Source of the DNA: Cyclina sinensis
Lineage: Eukaryota; Mollusca; Bivalvia; Venerida; Veneridae
Assembly (NCBI GenBank): GCA_012932295.1
Contig: JAAONU010000010.1
Coordinates: 22,371,123 to 22,435,122, forward strand
Reading direction: 5' to 3'
Length of the DNA: 64,000 nucleotides
Positions 10,554 through 25,500 of this stretch are shown here, one piece after another. Below the pieces are notes generated by a model that was not told the DNA's origin, searched no databases, and saw only the letters and a program-made list of their open reading frames with translations. The stretch's first letter is position 1. The number at the start of each line of letters is the position of its first letter. The translations under genes and the position numbers were made by a program.

Positions 10554-13500
10554 TTCTTTGGGTCTTCCTACTGAGAAAGATAAGATATTACACTTTTGTT
10601 GTTTTTTATGGTCAGATTATTAACATAAAACAATGACTTAGACCTTACATTGGCCTGCTTATTCTTGAAATTATCAAAATAAAATGTGAAGAGAAATGAC
10701 CTCTGTAGAGTACTCAATGCATATAATGAATGACCTCCTTTTTATCTATATGAGACCCAGTTGTATGTCACTATCAACAAATAACCAGGACAAATATTCC
10801 GAATATGGTTTCATTAAGATTGGTCCAAAAAATGTAAAATTTTACAACTTGGAACGGTCCCTTCTGAGCAAGATCTGCAAAGACCACGTAAAAATGTGGT
10901 CTCTATAGTGTTCATAATGTCTCAGAATTCACTAGTTAACTGTTAACAAAGAACGAGTCCAACAACAGTATATACTAGAAACAACAAACATCAACATGTA
11001 AAAACAACATAGAAAAGTAAATATTTCAGCGTGTCATGAAGCTCGTGAATTAGTTTTTCTACATTGTGTGAAGAAGTAGCGGTTGTTTGATAGTCGAAAA
11101 TTGAATTATTGTTGTTTAGTTGGATTTTTCAAACCTGGTGAGTTGAACGCAAGCTTACGTTTTCTCGAAAAAGTTTCAAACGCGATAACGCCATGTTATG
11201 AAAATATCTTAATTATATATAGCTTCTGGGGTTTTAAAAAGATAAAATGGTTACATTTGTTTACTTGACTAATGTTTATGTAATAGTACGTACCAAATGC
11301 TGAACAATCCACTCTTCTAGATAGCTGTATAATGTCTAAAACATAGATAAGCAATATTAACATATTTGTTTTACATATTATAATGTATGACCTGTTGTAC
11401 ATTTCCTTTATCTGCAATACTGTTCACTTTTGAGTCAATAATTGGTTTGTTGTGATAAAATTCTTTCAGCAAAAATATTACAAGTTTAAAACATCCTCAC
11501 TCAAAACTGAAAAAAGAAAAACGAATAACTGTTCAACAGTTTTGGATAACGTTTAGCTTATGCATTTTCTTCTGATCAAAAGTTTTCATGAGATTATGAC
11601 AATAGTTATTTGCATTACACTTCATATTTCCAATCCTAAGACAGAAATCTTAGATGAATAAATAAGAAGGATAAATGCCAGTGCAGTGAAAGGCGGCTTT
11701 TGTACCAAACTGGTTGAAGTAAAGGGTTGTAGTACGACACATGAAGACGTCCGCTCTTGAGCAGAGAAATGTTTATCTGGAACTCATTGTGTCTGTTGGA
11801 CTAAGCAAGACTCAGAACATTGAACGCGGTAAGGCCTATGGCCCTCGCAAGCCGACTTTAACTCATCTACTCAAAACGTTCGACAATCCCAATCCATTTC
11901 GGCAAGTCCAAGATTGTTTAAGTGTAACAAGCGCAGCAGAAGCATATAGTGTAGAAAGTTTAATAAAGCAAGAAAGACGTCATCGCCAACAGTTACGAGC
12001 ATCGGCATATTACAAATGTTTCACTACCCCTGTAAATATATTTGCATATTTGAAGAAGATAAAAACAATACCCGGGCAAATGGTGTCTAAACAATTTCTT
12101 GTTATAACAGAGCTTCCAGCACAATCGTCTATTGAAGAATTAGAGCAAGGTCGGGTTCTGGTCATTTTACACGTGTGGTTTGGCGCCAAAGAGCACCCCC
12201 AATCACTCCAACCCAGCCAATAAGACGGCAGACCTAAACAAGTTAACTTAGATAAGTTAGATATTTCCTTACCTTTTTTTTGAAACCAAAAATAAATTAC
12301 ATCTCCTAATATAATTAGTTATTTTCAAAACCCTATAGATTTTTGAAGTACTGTTGAAAGTGTAATTTTTGCCCAAAAATCAGATTCGCAGGAACTTACA
12401 ATGTTTCTATATTTCGAACTGCAACATGTCTTTACTAGCTGAATTTTTTCAACACCTCAGAATATAGAGATGTCTGCTTCGAAGAGTATCTGCAAACTTG
12501 ATATCTTACAAGGATTTCCCGAAAAGTCCTTGTTTAAATCAATTTAAACTTATATTATCGTGAAACCTTTTCAAACTGCATAAACTAAGTCTTAAACACT
12601 GCTTCTTGAAAAATACACTGACAATATATCTGCTTGGTTTAAAAAATGCTCACGTAAAGGCATAACTGTACATTATCAAGATAAGACAACCCTGAAGTCA
12701 AGTTCATGATTAAGGACTAGCATTAAACATGTTAAACAGCCGATTATAAGTAACATAGTGGAATCAAACGTTTATATACTGCATGCCTATTTTAATCGTC
12801 CATTCAGTGACAGATGAAAGGTAACTGATAATGTAAAGGAAAAAAAATAATTGTGTTCAAAACTTAAGACACTCTGAAAGTGTACCTTGGAATTAATACG
12901 TTTAATGCAAGGAGTTCTTTTAAAATATGAAAAAATTGTACAGTCTTTCAGTCGCTACATTGTCATATAATCTAAATAATTCAGTGTCTTTCAGTCGCCA
13001 CATTGCCTTATAATCTGAATAGTTCAGTGTCATTTAGTCGATCCTTTGCCTATAATCTCAAAAATACAGTTTTGTTTACTTGCTATAAATTTTAAATTTT
13101 TCCTTTTTTCAAATTCCATTATGATGATGTTTCAGCTAGGTTATCAAAAGAACGTTATAGACATTTTTGAGCCAAAGCTTAACAGTTATTGATGACGTCA
13201 TCATTTTTGACGTGTGTGCTAAGGGGTTTACACATTTTGTTTTATTGCCCTGATGATAAAAGAAACCGGTTGGCAATTACATATTTAAAAAACCAATATG
13301 TTGCTTTTATTTTTTCACACGGGCGGTGCAGATGATCGAAAATGGATATACGCAACGTGAGGTGGCCACCGTTCTAGAAGTTTCTTGAAGCGTTGTTGCC
13401 AAGTTGTGGAGTCGTTATCAGGAGACTGGAGAGTTCACAAGAAGACCTGGGAAAGGTCGTCGCCGCATTACAACACCTCGTCAGGACTGATATCTGAGAA

Positions 13501-16500
13501 CTTTGGCCCTGAGAAATCATCAGTATACTGCTATTGGCAATGCAATTGACTTCCGACAAGCTACAGGGGTTCGTGTGTCCACTCAAACTGTCCGAAATCG
13601 TCTTCATGAAGATGGTTTGGATGCCCGAAGACCTGCCAGAGGACTAGTTCTGACCGTAGCTCACCGCAGAGCTTGCTTAGAGTTTGCCCACGAACACGTC
13701 ACTTGGCAACTGCACCACAGGCGATCTGTTTCGGCCATGTTTCGACCTGTGACAGGCATGGGATGGTGTGGCGTCGCCGAGGAGAGAGGTATGCTGAATG
13801 TAACATTATTCTATATGACAGGTTTGGCGATGGGTCAGTTATGGTGTGGGCAGGGATATACATTGACGGGCGCACAGACTCGTCGGAAGCTTCTTTGATG
13901 ATGAAAGTATTGAGGTCATAGACTTATCAGCGAGGTCTCTCGATCTAAAACCTATAAAGCATGTCTGGGACATGCTTTCTAGTAGACTTTCTTTGCGTCC
14001 GAACCCTGTGCCGAACGTCCGTGAGCTTTCTCATGCTCTTGTAGCAGAATGGGATGCCATACCACAGTATATGATCAGAAGTGTCATGCCCAGACGATGT
14101 AGTGGGTGCTTAAACGCCCGAGGGGATACACTCATTATTGACACTGACTATGAAACGTTTCCAGGCCTGAATCTGCTTTACAGACATTGGTTGTTTTCCT
14201 GTTTCAAAGTTAATTTGATAGTGTTCATATCCTGAACACTGTCTCTGTTCAGGGATGTGCCTTTTGGCGATGAAAATGCCGATTTGTTTTTTGTAAAAAG
14301 AACGATTTTTTTATTTTTGTAAAAGATATTCATAAGTCTACTCAACGCGTATGGTATTTTATAGATTATATGGGCGCTCCTTAAATTATTTTGATCAGTG
14401 TAAATATATATTTAAACGTTTTTACCAGAACATATCTTATCATCGCACTCAGTCACAATATTAGAGATCCCTTCACATTGATCTTCGCTGGAACAATTTC
14501 TTTTTCTTGTCATTTTACACTCTCCACTGCTGGTGTCGACATTGCACTCCCATGCACTCCAATCTGACCACTGTGGCTCTTCTACAACACAAAAGACAAA
14601 TTAAACAGCTAGTAAAGGGGACGCTTATTAGATTGCCCTGCCATTAATACCAAGCACCAGTTTAAACCCTTTTCAGGTTTTGCTGTCTTGAATCCATTAA
14701 AACGGCAACGTGTTTATACCATTTTTTCATTTGAGTGGCATGGCCATTTCTATTTAAATTATATAAAAGGTAAATAACCTAGCAAGGTAGTCCAGGAAAC
14801 TTTGCCGCAGTAGGATATTCAATTTGGTGCTTTTTCTGACTGGCAATATCTCCCGCGACGTTAAGGGCACATAATAGATATCCAAATGAAAAACGGGTAA
14901 ATGAGACTACCTAGCAAGGGTGCAATTTTTTAGCAAAACAAGAGTTGTTTGTAAAACATGCATGTCTCCTTCCTTACTAGAGGCAACCATATGAATGCAG
15001 TAAGATAGAAAAGGGACAGGGACTTGTGTCACAGTATATTAAGTGGAGGATGCAAAGGGCTTCTGATATCAAAAACCATTGGCCATGACAAGACGAACTA
15101 GAGGAACATTACTGTAGATTATGCTAATGTCACTTTAGTTATAAAATGTATAAAGTTCATTTACCGGAAAACACGAAAGAGTACAAGAGCTGTATGGTTA
15201 GGTAGGTAAGCTGGAGTGTGGGAAGGTAGGAAGTGTTGAGGCAGCAAGGCCCAAGGGTTTACTTGTTATCAATAAGTTTTTTCCTATTTATGGTTTATGG
15301 CCACCGTGACCTTTACCTTTAACCTAGTGACCTCAAAGACATTTGGGGTCATCTTCTGATCAGAACACCCTACGCAGAAAGCCTTAGGACCCAATGCCGA
15401 AGGGTTCTCTAGTTATTGACTGGAAACCATTTTACTGTTTATGGTCTGACGATGAACTTTGACCAAATATAATTATGTAGCAAAAAGCATAATGAGTCAT
15501 CTACTTTTAATTATCAACCTGCATTGCAAGTTTAAGAACCTTCAACCAAAACATTCTCTAGTTATTCATCAGAAACCATTTAAATTTAATAATCAATATG
15601 GCCTTTGATCAAGTGACCCTTAAATCTATAGGGGTCATTTGCTGGCCATGACTAACCTTCCTATGAAATTTGAACAAGCTTTGCTCAAGCGTTCTATACT
15701 TATTGACCAGAAACCGATTTGCTTTTCAAAGTCACTTTGACCTTGACATTTGACCTATTGACCTGAAAACTATAAGCGTCATTTACTGGTCATGGCCACC
15801 TTAGGTAAGCTGGAGTGTGGGAAGGTAGGAAGTGTTGAGGCAGCAAGGCCCAAGGGTTTACATGTTATCAATAAGTTTTTTCCTATTTATGGTTTATGGC
15901 CACCGTGACCTTTACCTTTAACCTAGTGACCTCAAAGACATTTGGGGTCATCTTCTGATCAGAACACCCTACGCAGAAAGCCTTAGGACCCAATGCCGAA
16001 GGGTTCTCTAGTTATTGACTGGAAACCATTTTACTGTTTATGGTCTGACGATGAACTTTGACCAAATATAATTATGTAGCAAAAAGCATAATGAGTCATC
16101 TACTTTTAATTATCAACCTGCATTGCAAGTTTAAGAACCTTCAACCAAAACATTCTCTAGTTATTCATCAGAAACCATTTAAATTTAATAATCAATATGG
16201 CCTTTGATCAAGTGACCCTTAAATCTATAGGGGTCATTTGCTGGCCATGACTAACCTTCCTATGAAATTTGAACAAGCTTTGCTCAAGCGTTCTATACTT
16301 ATTGACCAGAAACCGATTTGCTTTTCAAAGTCACTTTGACCTTGACATTTGACCTATTGACCTGAAAACTATAAGCGTCATTTACTGGTCATGGCCACCT
16401 TAGGTAAGCTGGAGTGTGGGAAGGTAGGAAGTGTTGAGGCAGCAAGGCCCAAGGGTTTACATGTTATCAATAAGTTTTTTCCTATTTATGGTTTATGGCC

Positions 16501-19500
16501 ACCGTGACCTTTACCTTTAACCTAGTGACCTCAAAGACATTTGGGGTCATCTTCTGATCAGAACACCCTACGCAGAAAGCCTTAGGACCCAATGCCGAAG
16601 GGTTCTCTAGTTATTGACTGGAAACCATTTTACTGTTTATGGTCTGACGATGAACTTTGACCAAATATAATTATGTAGCAAAAAGCATAATGAGTCATCT
16701 ACTTTTAATTATCAACCTGCATTGCAAGTTTAAGAACCTTCAACCAAAACATTCTCTAGTTATTCATCAGAAACCATTTAAATTTAATAATCAATATGGC
16801 CTTTGATCAAGTGACCCTTAAATCTATAGGGGTCATTTGCTGGCCATGACTAACCTTCCTATGAAATTTGAACAAGCTTTGCTCAAGCGTTCTATACTTA
16901 TTGACCAGAAACCGATTTGCTTTTCAAAGTCACTTTGACCTTGACATTTGACCTATTGACCTGAAAACTATAAGCGTCATTTACTGGTCATGGCCACCTT
17001 ACTCACAAAGTTTGAGGAACTTTAACCCAATGATTTTCTAGATACTTAGAAAAACTTTTCTTTTTCAAGGTTACTGTAACACTGACCTACTGACCCAAAC
17101 AACTACAGTAGTGATCTACTGGTCACGATTAACCAACCTATGAAAATTGTGGGAGCCTGTGCTTAAGCATTCTTTAGTTATTGGTCAGAAACCGTTTTGC
17201 CTTCAAAGTAACTGTGATCTTGACCTTTAATTTAGTGACATGAAAAACTATTAGCATCATCTACTGGACATGTCCGACCTACAAACTAAGTTTGAGCCCA
17301 TAGATTATCTAGATATCTGTCGGAAAATGTTATGGTTGTCAAGGTCACTGTTACCTTCGCTTTTGAACTAATGAACCAAAACACTACAGGCTTTATCTCC
17401 TGGTAATGGTCAACCTACCTATGAAGTTTGAAATACGTGGGTTTATAGTTTTTCTAGATATTGATTGAGCGAAAACTAAGTGTATACATTTGCAAAACAA
17501 TACACCCCCTCATCTTCGATGGGGACATAAACATACAATATTGTAGTTACCTTACAGCGCCAGACCCACTGACAGAACGAAAGACAAACATTTAACAAAA
17601 CCACTTACCATCACAACAACCGCAAGCCTTTGGGCAATTTTTGGATGCCATGTCTTGAACCGTACATATGGGGTGGAAAGTATCTGTTATGATATAACAA
17701 GCATGAGTGTCTGAACAGGACGGACCAACTGAAACTAAAAATATAAATTTGCTTGACAGCGGGAAATAAATTGCAACATAAACCATTTTTTTTAAAAGTA
17801 TTTTTATATCAGACTTTTTAACAATAATTTCAACATATTTCAAGAATAACGTTTTCTTCAATAAATCTAAAAGATAAAAGAAAACGGTTTTTTTATTGTT
17901 CTTCCTGCTGAGAATGTCCATTCTGATCACTCAAATAGGGTATTTTCTTATTTCCTTGAAACTAGTTTTATGAGATCTTCGCAAACCTCGAATCCTTATC
18001 TTTTGTCAGTACCCGAGTGATAGATACACCGAATAATTCAGATTGAAATAAATCTATAATTAAATTATATCTATTATAAAACTAAATTCGATTGCCTGTT
18101 CAGTTATTATTTAAGATTAAATTGATCGATGTAGAAATAGATGCAAAGATGGTTATCAGAGAAATAAAATTACACTTATTACACTTAAACTTATTACTTT
18201 TATAATACTGCACTATTTAATAAGTAATATCTATAATAATTAATATTTATGATCCTATCATCTGTGCATGTTAAGTAAATACATGATCTAGAACTTCTTG
18301 ATCGACATTTATGAACGGACATTACAAACTGAATTTGTTTAATCTAAATCCGTGCACCGTTCTAACTTTTATCAGGGCTAATTTTAGATTATCTGGAAAA
18401 AATGCATATTTTATAACGTGAAATAATTCTGGGAGGTAGTTTAAGTATGTTTTCGATTTTTCTGACATTCGGTTCTCTTTAAGAAAACTGCATTTTCTAT
18501 TTTTTATGATTGAAAAATAATACCATAATGAAAGTTAAAGTCAGTCTCTAATTTCTTACCATAGTCTCTGCATTGCCCTGAAGTTTGTAGACGTATTTTG
18601 TCTGCAAAACATAAATAAAGCTTGTACATAGCATGTGTCATCATTTTAAACTTTGATAATTTAGTTTATTTTACTGTCGAAATAGAAAAGACTGTAATTC
18701 AGCCTTTAATAAGGGGCAGTGTTAATTGTTTCGATTGCATAAAATAAAATCTCATTGTATTGAAAACTTTTCTATGCGTAGTAATAGACTCTAAATGGTC
18801 TACAGTTGAAACAATATACATATTGTGTACCAACATAATTGATTGATAAATTGAGCATGCGTGTGCCACTTATAAACAAATACCGTGTCATGAAATCTTA
18901 GATATGCTGCAATGCAATTTGACAAGATAATTGCCTCCATTAAATATTACACCTGAATTAAACTTACCAGGACATAAGTTCTGATCGCATGGCTTGGTCA
19001 TCTTGGACACAGTACCACAGTCCTTGGCTGCCCCTGTAGAACATATTCTAGTCCTTGTCATATTACATGTACCATGGTCACCCATCCTGCATGTCCAGTT
19101 TCCCCATTCCGACCAAGTTGCTATAAATTCATCGAATAATAAAGTAGATTCAAAATCAAAAACAAATGTACTTCAGCCTCTTCTTCCACTTCTTTTGCTA
19201 TTGCTGTAACTACTTCTACCACCACTACTAAATAACTGTTATTATTATTAATAGTGACGTTCTGCATGTTCTGCTCTTTTTTTGTTTGAACGTTATTTAT
19301 TTCTTTTTACGCTTTTATTGTTTGAAGTATTAAACACAATGTCTATATTTTCTAGTGATAAGTATATACTTTGAAAAAAAATCTTTCTAGTGTAGGTTTT
19401 CATCTTGTTGATTCGATTTTCTTAAAAATGTTTACATTCTTAAAAAATGTTTACATTTCTTAAAAAAGTATTTACATTAAAAAAAGTGTTTATATTATCT

Positions 19501-22500
19501 AAAAAGTGTTTACATTGAATTTATTAAAAAGTTTTTACATTCTTAAAAAGTGTTTACATTCTTAATAAGTGTTTACACTCTTAAAAAGTGTTAACATTCA
19601 TTTTAGTGATAGTTTACATCTTGTTGATTCGATTTTCTTAAAAAGGCAGCTTACCTGTAACAGAACTGAGCTTGAGAACAGAACAAACACTTTAACGTTG
19701 GTACATGGGTATACACGAGGCAATAATAACATAAATAATAAGCTTTTATCTGTAAATGAGCTTTAGAACAGAACATTTAGTTTAACATTGGTACACGAGT
19801 ATATATAAAAATACACACATAAACAAAAGGTTGCGTGGGTGTTGACACAGTCACTAAACGCATTATGATTGAGTTGAGAAAAAAAAGCTGGAGTTTGAAG
19901 TGATAACTTAATCAGTGACTTAAAAACTAAAGGATGGTAATGCATTTTTATTGCCGTTCCTTGACGGCGATATATACAATTAACAAGATTTGAACAGTTT
20001 TGCCTGTACACCGTCTGCCTTTAGCCAATCAAAGCGAATTACACATATCACATGATAACAAAATGGACGTCGAAAAACTTCAGCAAGGGATGCATAAATG
20101 GACTCGCCCAACCGCCATGTTTGTCGGGTTACTTATTCCTACAACTGAAAAATACCATGATCAATTTACGAACTCAGTACCAGACTTCAGGCTCTTGCAA
20201 GATAGTTTTGGCTACATGTCATTTCTAAATAGAGAATGTAATCTAAATAAGAGTATGTTTTGTTTGTTTTTCCAAAACTTGCACTTCTAGAAAAAAATAA
20301 ATGCTTGCCGGGCGATTCTAATCAGGATACAAACTCCCCGCAGCGGTTACTTCCCCTGATCAGTACAGAAACAGTAGCAAAGCCTGATGAAACCAGTGCG
20401 AGGAGTTTGATCAGGATATATCCTAGTTTTATATATGCTTGATAAAAGTCAGGGCAATATCATATTTCTTACCTTAAATCTATTCTGTTTAAATTGCACA
20501 TGTAATATTCTTATATTCTTTTCACTGCAAAGCATGTTATAAAATTATCAAAGCATGAAATTCATGCATCTATGGATAAGACGTCATACGTGGCTGAACG
20601 GCGATTTCAAGCATTTTTGGAAATGCTAATACTTGTTAATTAATGAATTTAGATTACTGCTAAAGTTGTTTACAAAAAAAAAAAAAAAAAAAAAAAAAAA
20701 ATAAACACATGCTTTAGACGAAAACCCTGGAATTATTAGTAATATCATGGTTTGCTTTGTAATTAATTATCTCCCTTTACAGAATTGTCACAAACAGTTC
20801 CTAGAATATAGTTGTTAGGTCAGGAGAATGAAAATTCAAAAGGAATATGAGGAAATCATTCATTTACGTTTTACTACGACTGGAATGTACTCATGTACTG
20901 GCGTGTTCCCGTTCAAGTTGCGTGAATTCATATTGTTTTATGGCGTATTACATGTTGTGTAGCATTTTAACTCATTTAGAAAGCTCATTATAACAGTACA
21001 ATATATTATACAATATGTTCAATCTATCATTACCTCTTAATGATATAAAATGCCTCTTTGATACACAGTTCGAAGTTTGTTCAAAAGTTCCACCTGTTGA
21101 CCTGCGCCTATGCTTTTGTCCGTGAACATTCTGTTCATAATGACCATCGTCTTGTCCGTCATTTTCCTTGTCAGAGTCACTGAGTCCACTGTTTTACATA
21201 TTCCTAAATAACATACTGTCCATTCAACAGTCATCTGGCTACAACGTTGCAGAAATATTTATTAATAAATCAACCACTATCGACCTTCTAGTAAAAGAAA
21301 TCGAATTAAATTCAAATAAGTATACAGCTGAAATGTTCGTGCCTGCACTACCAACATGTCATCATCGCCTTTTGAATATCTCTTTCCTCTTTCTCGAGAC
21401 TAGGTATAGCTCTCTAACCTCACTTTTGACCTATTTAGTACTGATAACATAAGACAATGGCAAATGAATATTAGCAAGACTTCTATCGGTAAATATCCTT
21501 ATTAGTAAAAATGTGACGCAACATTATTGAAATGACAGTTAACTGAAAAATATATTCTATATTCACGATATTTTCTCCGATATTTATGTTGTTGTTTAAT
21601 CAATTCACGGACCAAAGGCATACACATATCGGTACAATACAATCTATAGCTGTTAAATACATTTTCCGTTACTTTCATTCTAATCTACGTCATTATTTTT
21701 TTAAGATGAAATATTTCTTGTACAGTACAGTTTTTATCAACGTCAGCAGAAACGCATTCAAATCATAGAGAACCATATTTACCTTTCTTGAATTTCACTA
21801 TCTTATTTGTTTATATGTTTTGAGTGACATCATGATAGGAACAAGAAAATTGCAATGCTTTAAAAATATCAAATATGCTTAGGGTACAAGTTTTTTCCAC
21901 GACAACAGAAACACATTTAAATTATCATTGAACATGCTTTAAATGATAAAAGAATAATTGTAAATGTTACTTTCTTTTGAATTTAAATCTTTTTTATGTT
22001 TTGAATGATAGCCTGAAGTGAACAAAAGCAACAACAATAACACCAAAAACTGCTACTGCAACGTAACAAAAGCCTTGACGTCAAAGCAGATGTTAAAGGG
22101 GCTGTGCTCCAGATGACAAAAAAAAAGAAAGTTTTCTTGTATTATAAATTTCTTGTAATATTTATGACTAATGCGTAAAAAATAACTTACTGTCAAACAA
22201 TAAGTCAAATAATTACATTATAAATTGATTTTTTCCCTTTCAAAGTGCTATACCGTAACGCGACGGTATAACTATATCGTAGAAGATTTAAAGTAAATAT
22301 CAGTAATATCACATGCGGCGATGGTGGTGACAGTAAAAGCGTCGGAAATATCTTGTTAACATGAGGGTCCAGAGTTCAAATCAGGCTGGAGCGAAAATAT
22401 TTTTTTTATTCTTTTTTGACTTTTATAATCAGTTTTGAAGTAAATATTATGTTGTTATAATCTCACGGCATCTATATATATAATTTATGAAAAAAAATTT

Positions 22501-25500
22501 TTTATGTCAAATCTGAAGTACAGCCTCTTTAAAAACTTGACTGGGAAAGTGGGTACCCGTATTTTTTTAATGTTTAAAGTTCTTATGATTTCTTTTTGCA
22601 TATTTATAAAATTAACTGTACATGTTATGTTAAAATATGGTCCAGGCAGGTATATTTCTTTGACAGTATATCTATATTTTAAGTTTTAAGTCAATCTTCT
22701 TCATAGTTTTCAAGTTGTACTTGGTACAAAGATTCATTTTAAAAGTATGTTGCTGACATTTGAGGTAGAGAAGTGGGTTTGCACGTGAAATGTCGACATG
22801 TTGTGTCAAACTTTTTGTTATTTCAGAATCATTCAGTGTATAGGGGTGCATATATACCAGACTATCATGAACGTTTGGCCTTGATAGTTAAGGTAGATAC
22901 AGATATGTTGCACAATACACCCCGTCTTTATATGCTGAGAACTTGTGCCAAGTTATTTTACAATCCTTCAGTGCCTAAGCGTATGGCAGTACGAACACAC
23001 ATGTTTGAATGATTACCATAAAACTCTTAGCCTGACTTTGATATTTGATGTAGGTCGTGGACGTTGCATCATTATACGTTGTCTAAATGTGTTGAACTCT
23101 TTTAGCATATGACATGAAAATCCCTTCATGCATGAAACAGAATAGGTTACAGCCCGGAAATATAAAAATTTATTGAAAGACACACTAACGGACATACAGA
23201 CAGACGGACTGTGCAAAACAACATACGAACTCAAGCAATGTGTGTTACTTCACCTTCATTTTGTTTAAATCTAATCTTCAGTCGATATAAAAGGTAACAA
23301 TATCTTACCAGGACAAACAGAAAGTTCGCACCGTACACTTTCAACACTGTCTCCGTCCAGTCTCCTCTTGCAGTCGTTAGGATCTTGACGTGAACAATTT
23401 CTAGAATGTGTCATTAAACATACACTCTGATTAGAACACTTCCAACCAGACCATTCTAACCAGTATATCGGCACATATTCTGTTGTTGTCGGCAAACTTA
23501 TTGTGGTTGGTAAAGCAATCGTGGCTTTTTCTCCGTCTGTTGAAGTTTGCATTGTTGTAAGTACAGATGTTGGTACTGTTACTGAATTGGTTGTAGGTGC
23601 TGTGGAAAGCGATGGTGTTGGCGTCATGTCTGACGACATGTGCATCGTCATCGCTGGCACCTTTGTATAATCTGTCGTTAGTTGCAGGCTGGGAGTCGTG
23701 CTAGCTAAGGCTTGTAAAAGATATTTCATTTTTGATGTTTTGTGAATCTTAAGCATAACACAATGATAACCGGTAAGTTAAAATTCAAATTATTAAGTAC
23801 GGAGTGATTAAATAAATTACGTCACTGATGGATTTCCACAAACAATATGCTACATAAAAGCAAGCGAGTTCAATATTGTGATTACACAACACACCTGCAA
23901 GTCATCGTTTATTTCGAAAGAGACTTGTCAAGTTATTTAAATACACAAATACATATACAGTGGTACTCTCCTGCGCGTCGAATGTTTCACTTTCTTACCT
24001 CTGCTAAAATTCAATTTTCAGAACGATATTTTTATTTTTAGTCAGGGAAATCCACTGTTACTTTTCAGCCAATCAGTGACTAGCCTACAACGAAACGTCC
24101 ATACATACACTTGACAACCCAAAATGTCAACAAACAATGCATGTCTGCATGTTATTTATGTATTTCACTCTTTAAAGTGATTTTTAATATGTATAGTTTA
24201 CGTACATAAAGCAGTAAAACTATCAAATAGGTTAAAATCAAGATGGTATGGTTGCTTTTAGACGTTTAATTGCTGTAATAAAGCGACTGACTCACAGATA
24301 GAAAAAGAAAATGTTTATACATCTTGAAATTATTGCTGTAATTGTAAAGAACATATCAAAACTAAGTTACTGACTCAATTTTTGTGAAAGAAAAGCATAA
24401 GTTTTACACACTTTTATCAGTACAAAATTTACCCCGTTAGTCACGGGGTAGATACTTTAGTTATAAGATTAATTTTGACGGAACTTAATTACTAGGCAGC
24501 TTAGTGGTATAGATTGTCGCTCTATACTTTACTGACCAAAAGGTCATGGGTTCGAATCCTAGTTTAGTTAAAACTTTTTTTCAGTTTTCATGGTATACAG
24601 AAGCATAATAGTTCAGGCTTTTTCCATAGTATATTAACTTTTCTTAAATCTAAAAGGAAAATAATTTTCAGCTAAATTATGTGAGTCAGTCGCTTTAAGA
24701 TGTTAACATGTCTATTTATAATTTTTGGAATCATATGATCGTTTAAACCAATGTAAAATGGTTTCAAGATTTTTCGGTTTCGGGGATATTGGTGCACTTT
24801 CATTGGTTGCTTAAAAGTTCATTGTAAAGGTCAATATCATAAATCTAATCTTATTAAAGCAGCGGTGTGAAGTAACGGTAGTGTACTCACATAGCTGCTT
24901 AGGGAGCGTAATATAGTGGTTTCATAGTGTACTATAATGAAACGAAGAAACTACAGAAACAAGGGTTTATATCAAACCCAGATGCCTTTGCAGACATGTG
25001 CAAAAATGCGTGAGATCCATTGTGGCTTTAAGGACGGTTTTTCGCATAGTTTGAATTAACTCGGAGATGGGTGGGAGAGAGGTTTTCAGACACATAATGC
25101 TGCCGTTAGGAGTGTAATAGAAATAATGCTCGATAGGTTATTTTAAATTTAGCAGTTTCAAGAGAAATCGTGCATCATATTCTGACAAACTGTCTGTGCT
25201 TAAGAAAGCGTTGTGCTAGAAGGATGACCGTTTGTTAACAATCGACCTTAGGTCGAAGCGTTTTCATCAAACCTATTTTTTAAACAGAAAATCCTTCAAA
25301 AAAAGATTTTTTAATGACTATGTAATTTGGGTATAATATTTTGAGCTCATGTTGCACATGTATATAAAAATGAATGACTAAAAATCATGCAAAGCTGATC
25401 ATTAGAAAAAGATAAAAAATGCCAAGAAGATTGATTACATCATTTTGTTAGTTCTAGTGGCTCCGTGTTATAAATGCCTTCCGAAGAGGGTAATATTATC

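Noticed and set aside
20000..20290. Plus-strand frame of 96 codons with an ATG after a CCAAT-like segment
   Set aside because: No domain, no downstream partner exon, and it lies antisense in a gene 1 intron. Left out as unsupported.
21030..21180. Possible minus-strand exon with a polar sequence (DSDKENDGQDDGHYEQ) and a GT after AGAG
   Set aside because: The acceptor is weak, and the entry phase does not fit the phase-1 pattern of gene 1. No homology recognised.
22773..23012. Plus-strand frame of 79 codons with a protein-like composition (YRGAYIPDYHERL)
   Set aside because: No family recognised and no splice context; it could be a repeat-derived fragment.
24490..24570. Functional tRNA gene
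   Set aside because: The boxes are good, but the D, anticodon and T arms are imperfect and the segment lies inside a MITE with a related copy elsewhere.
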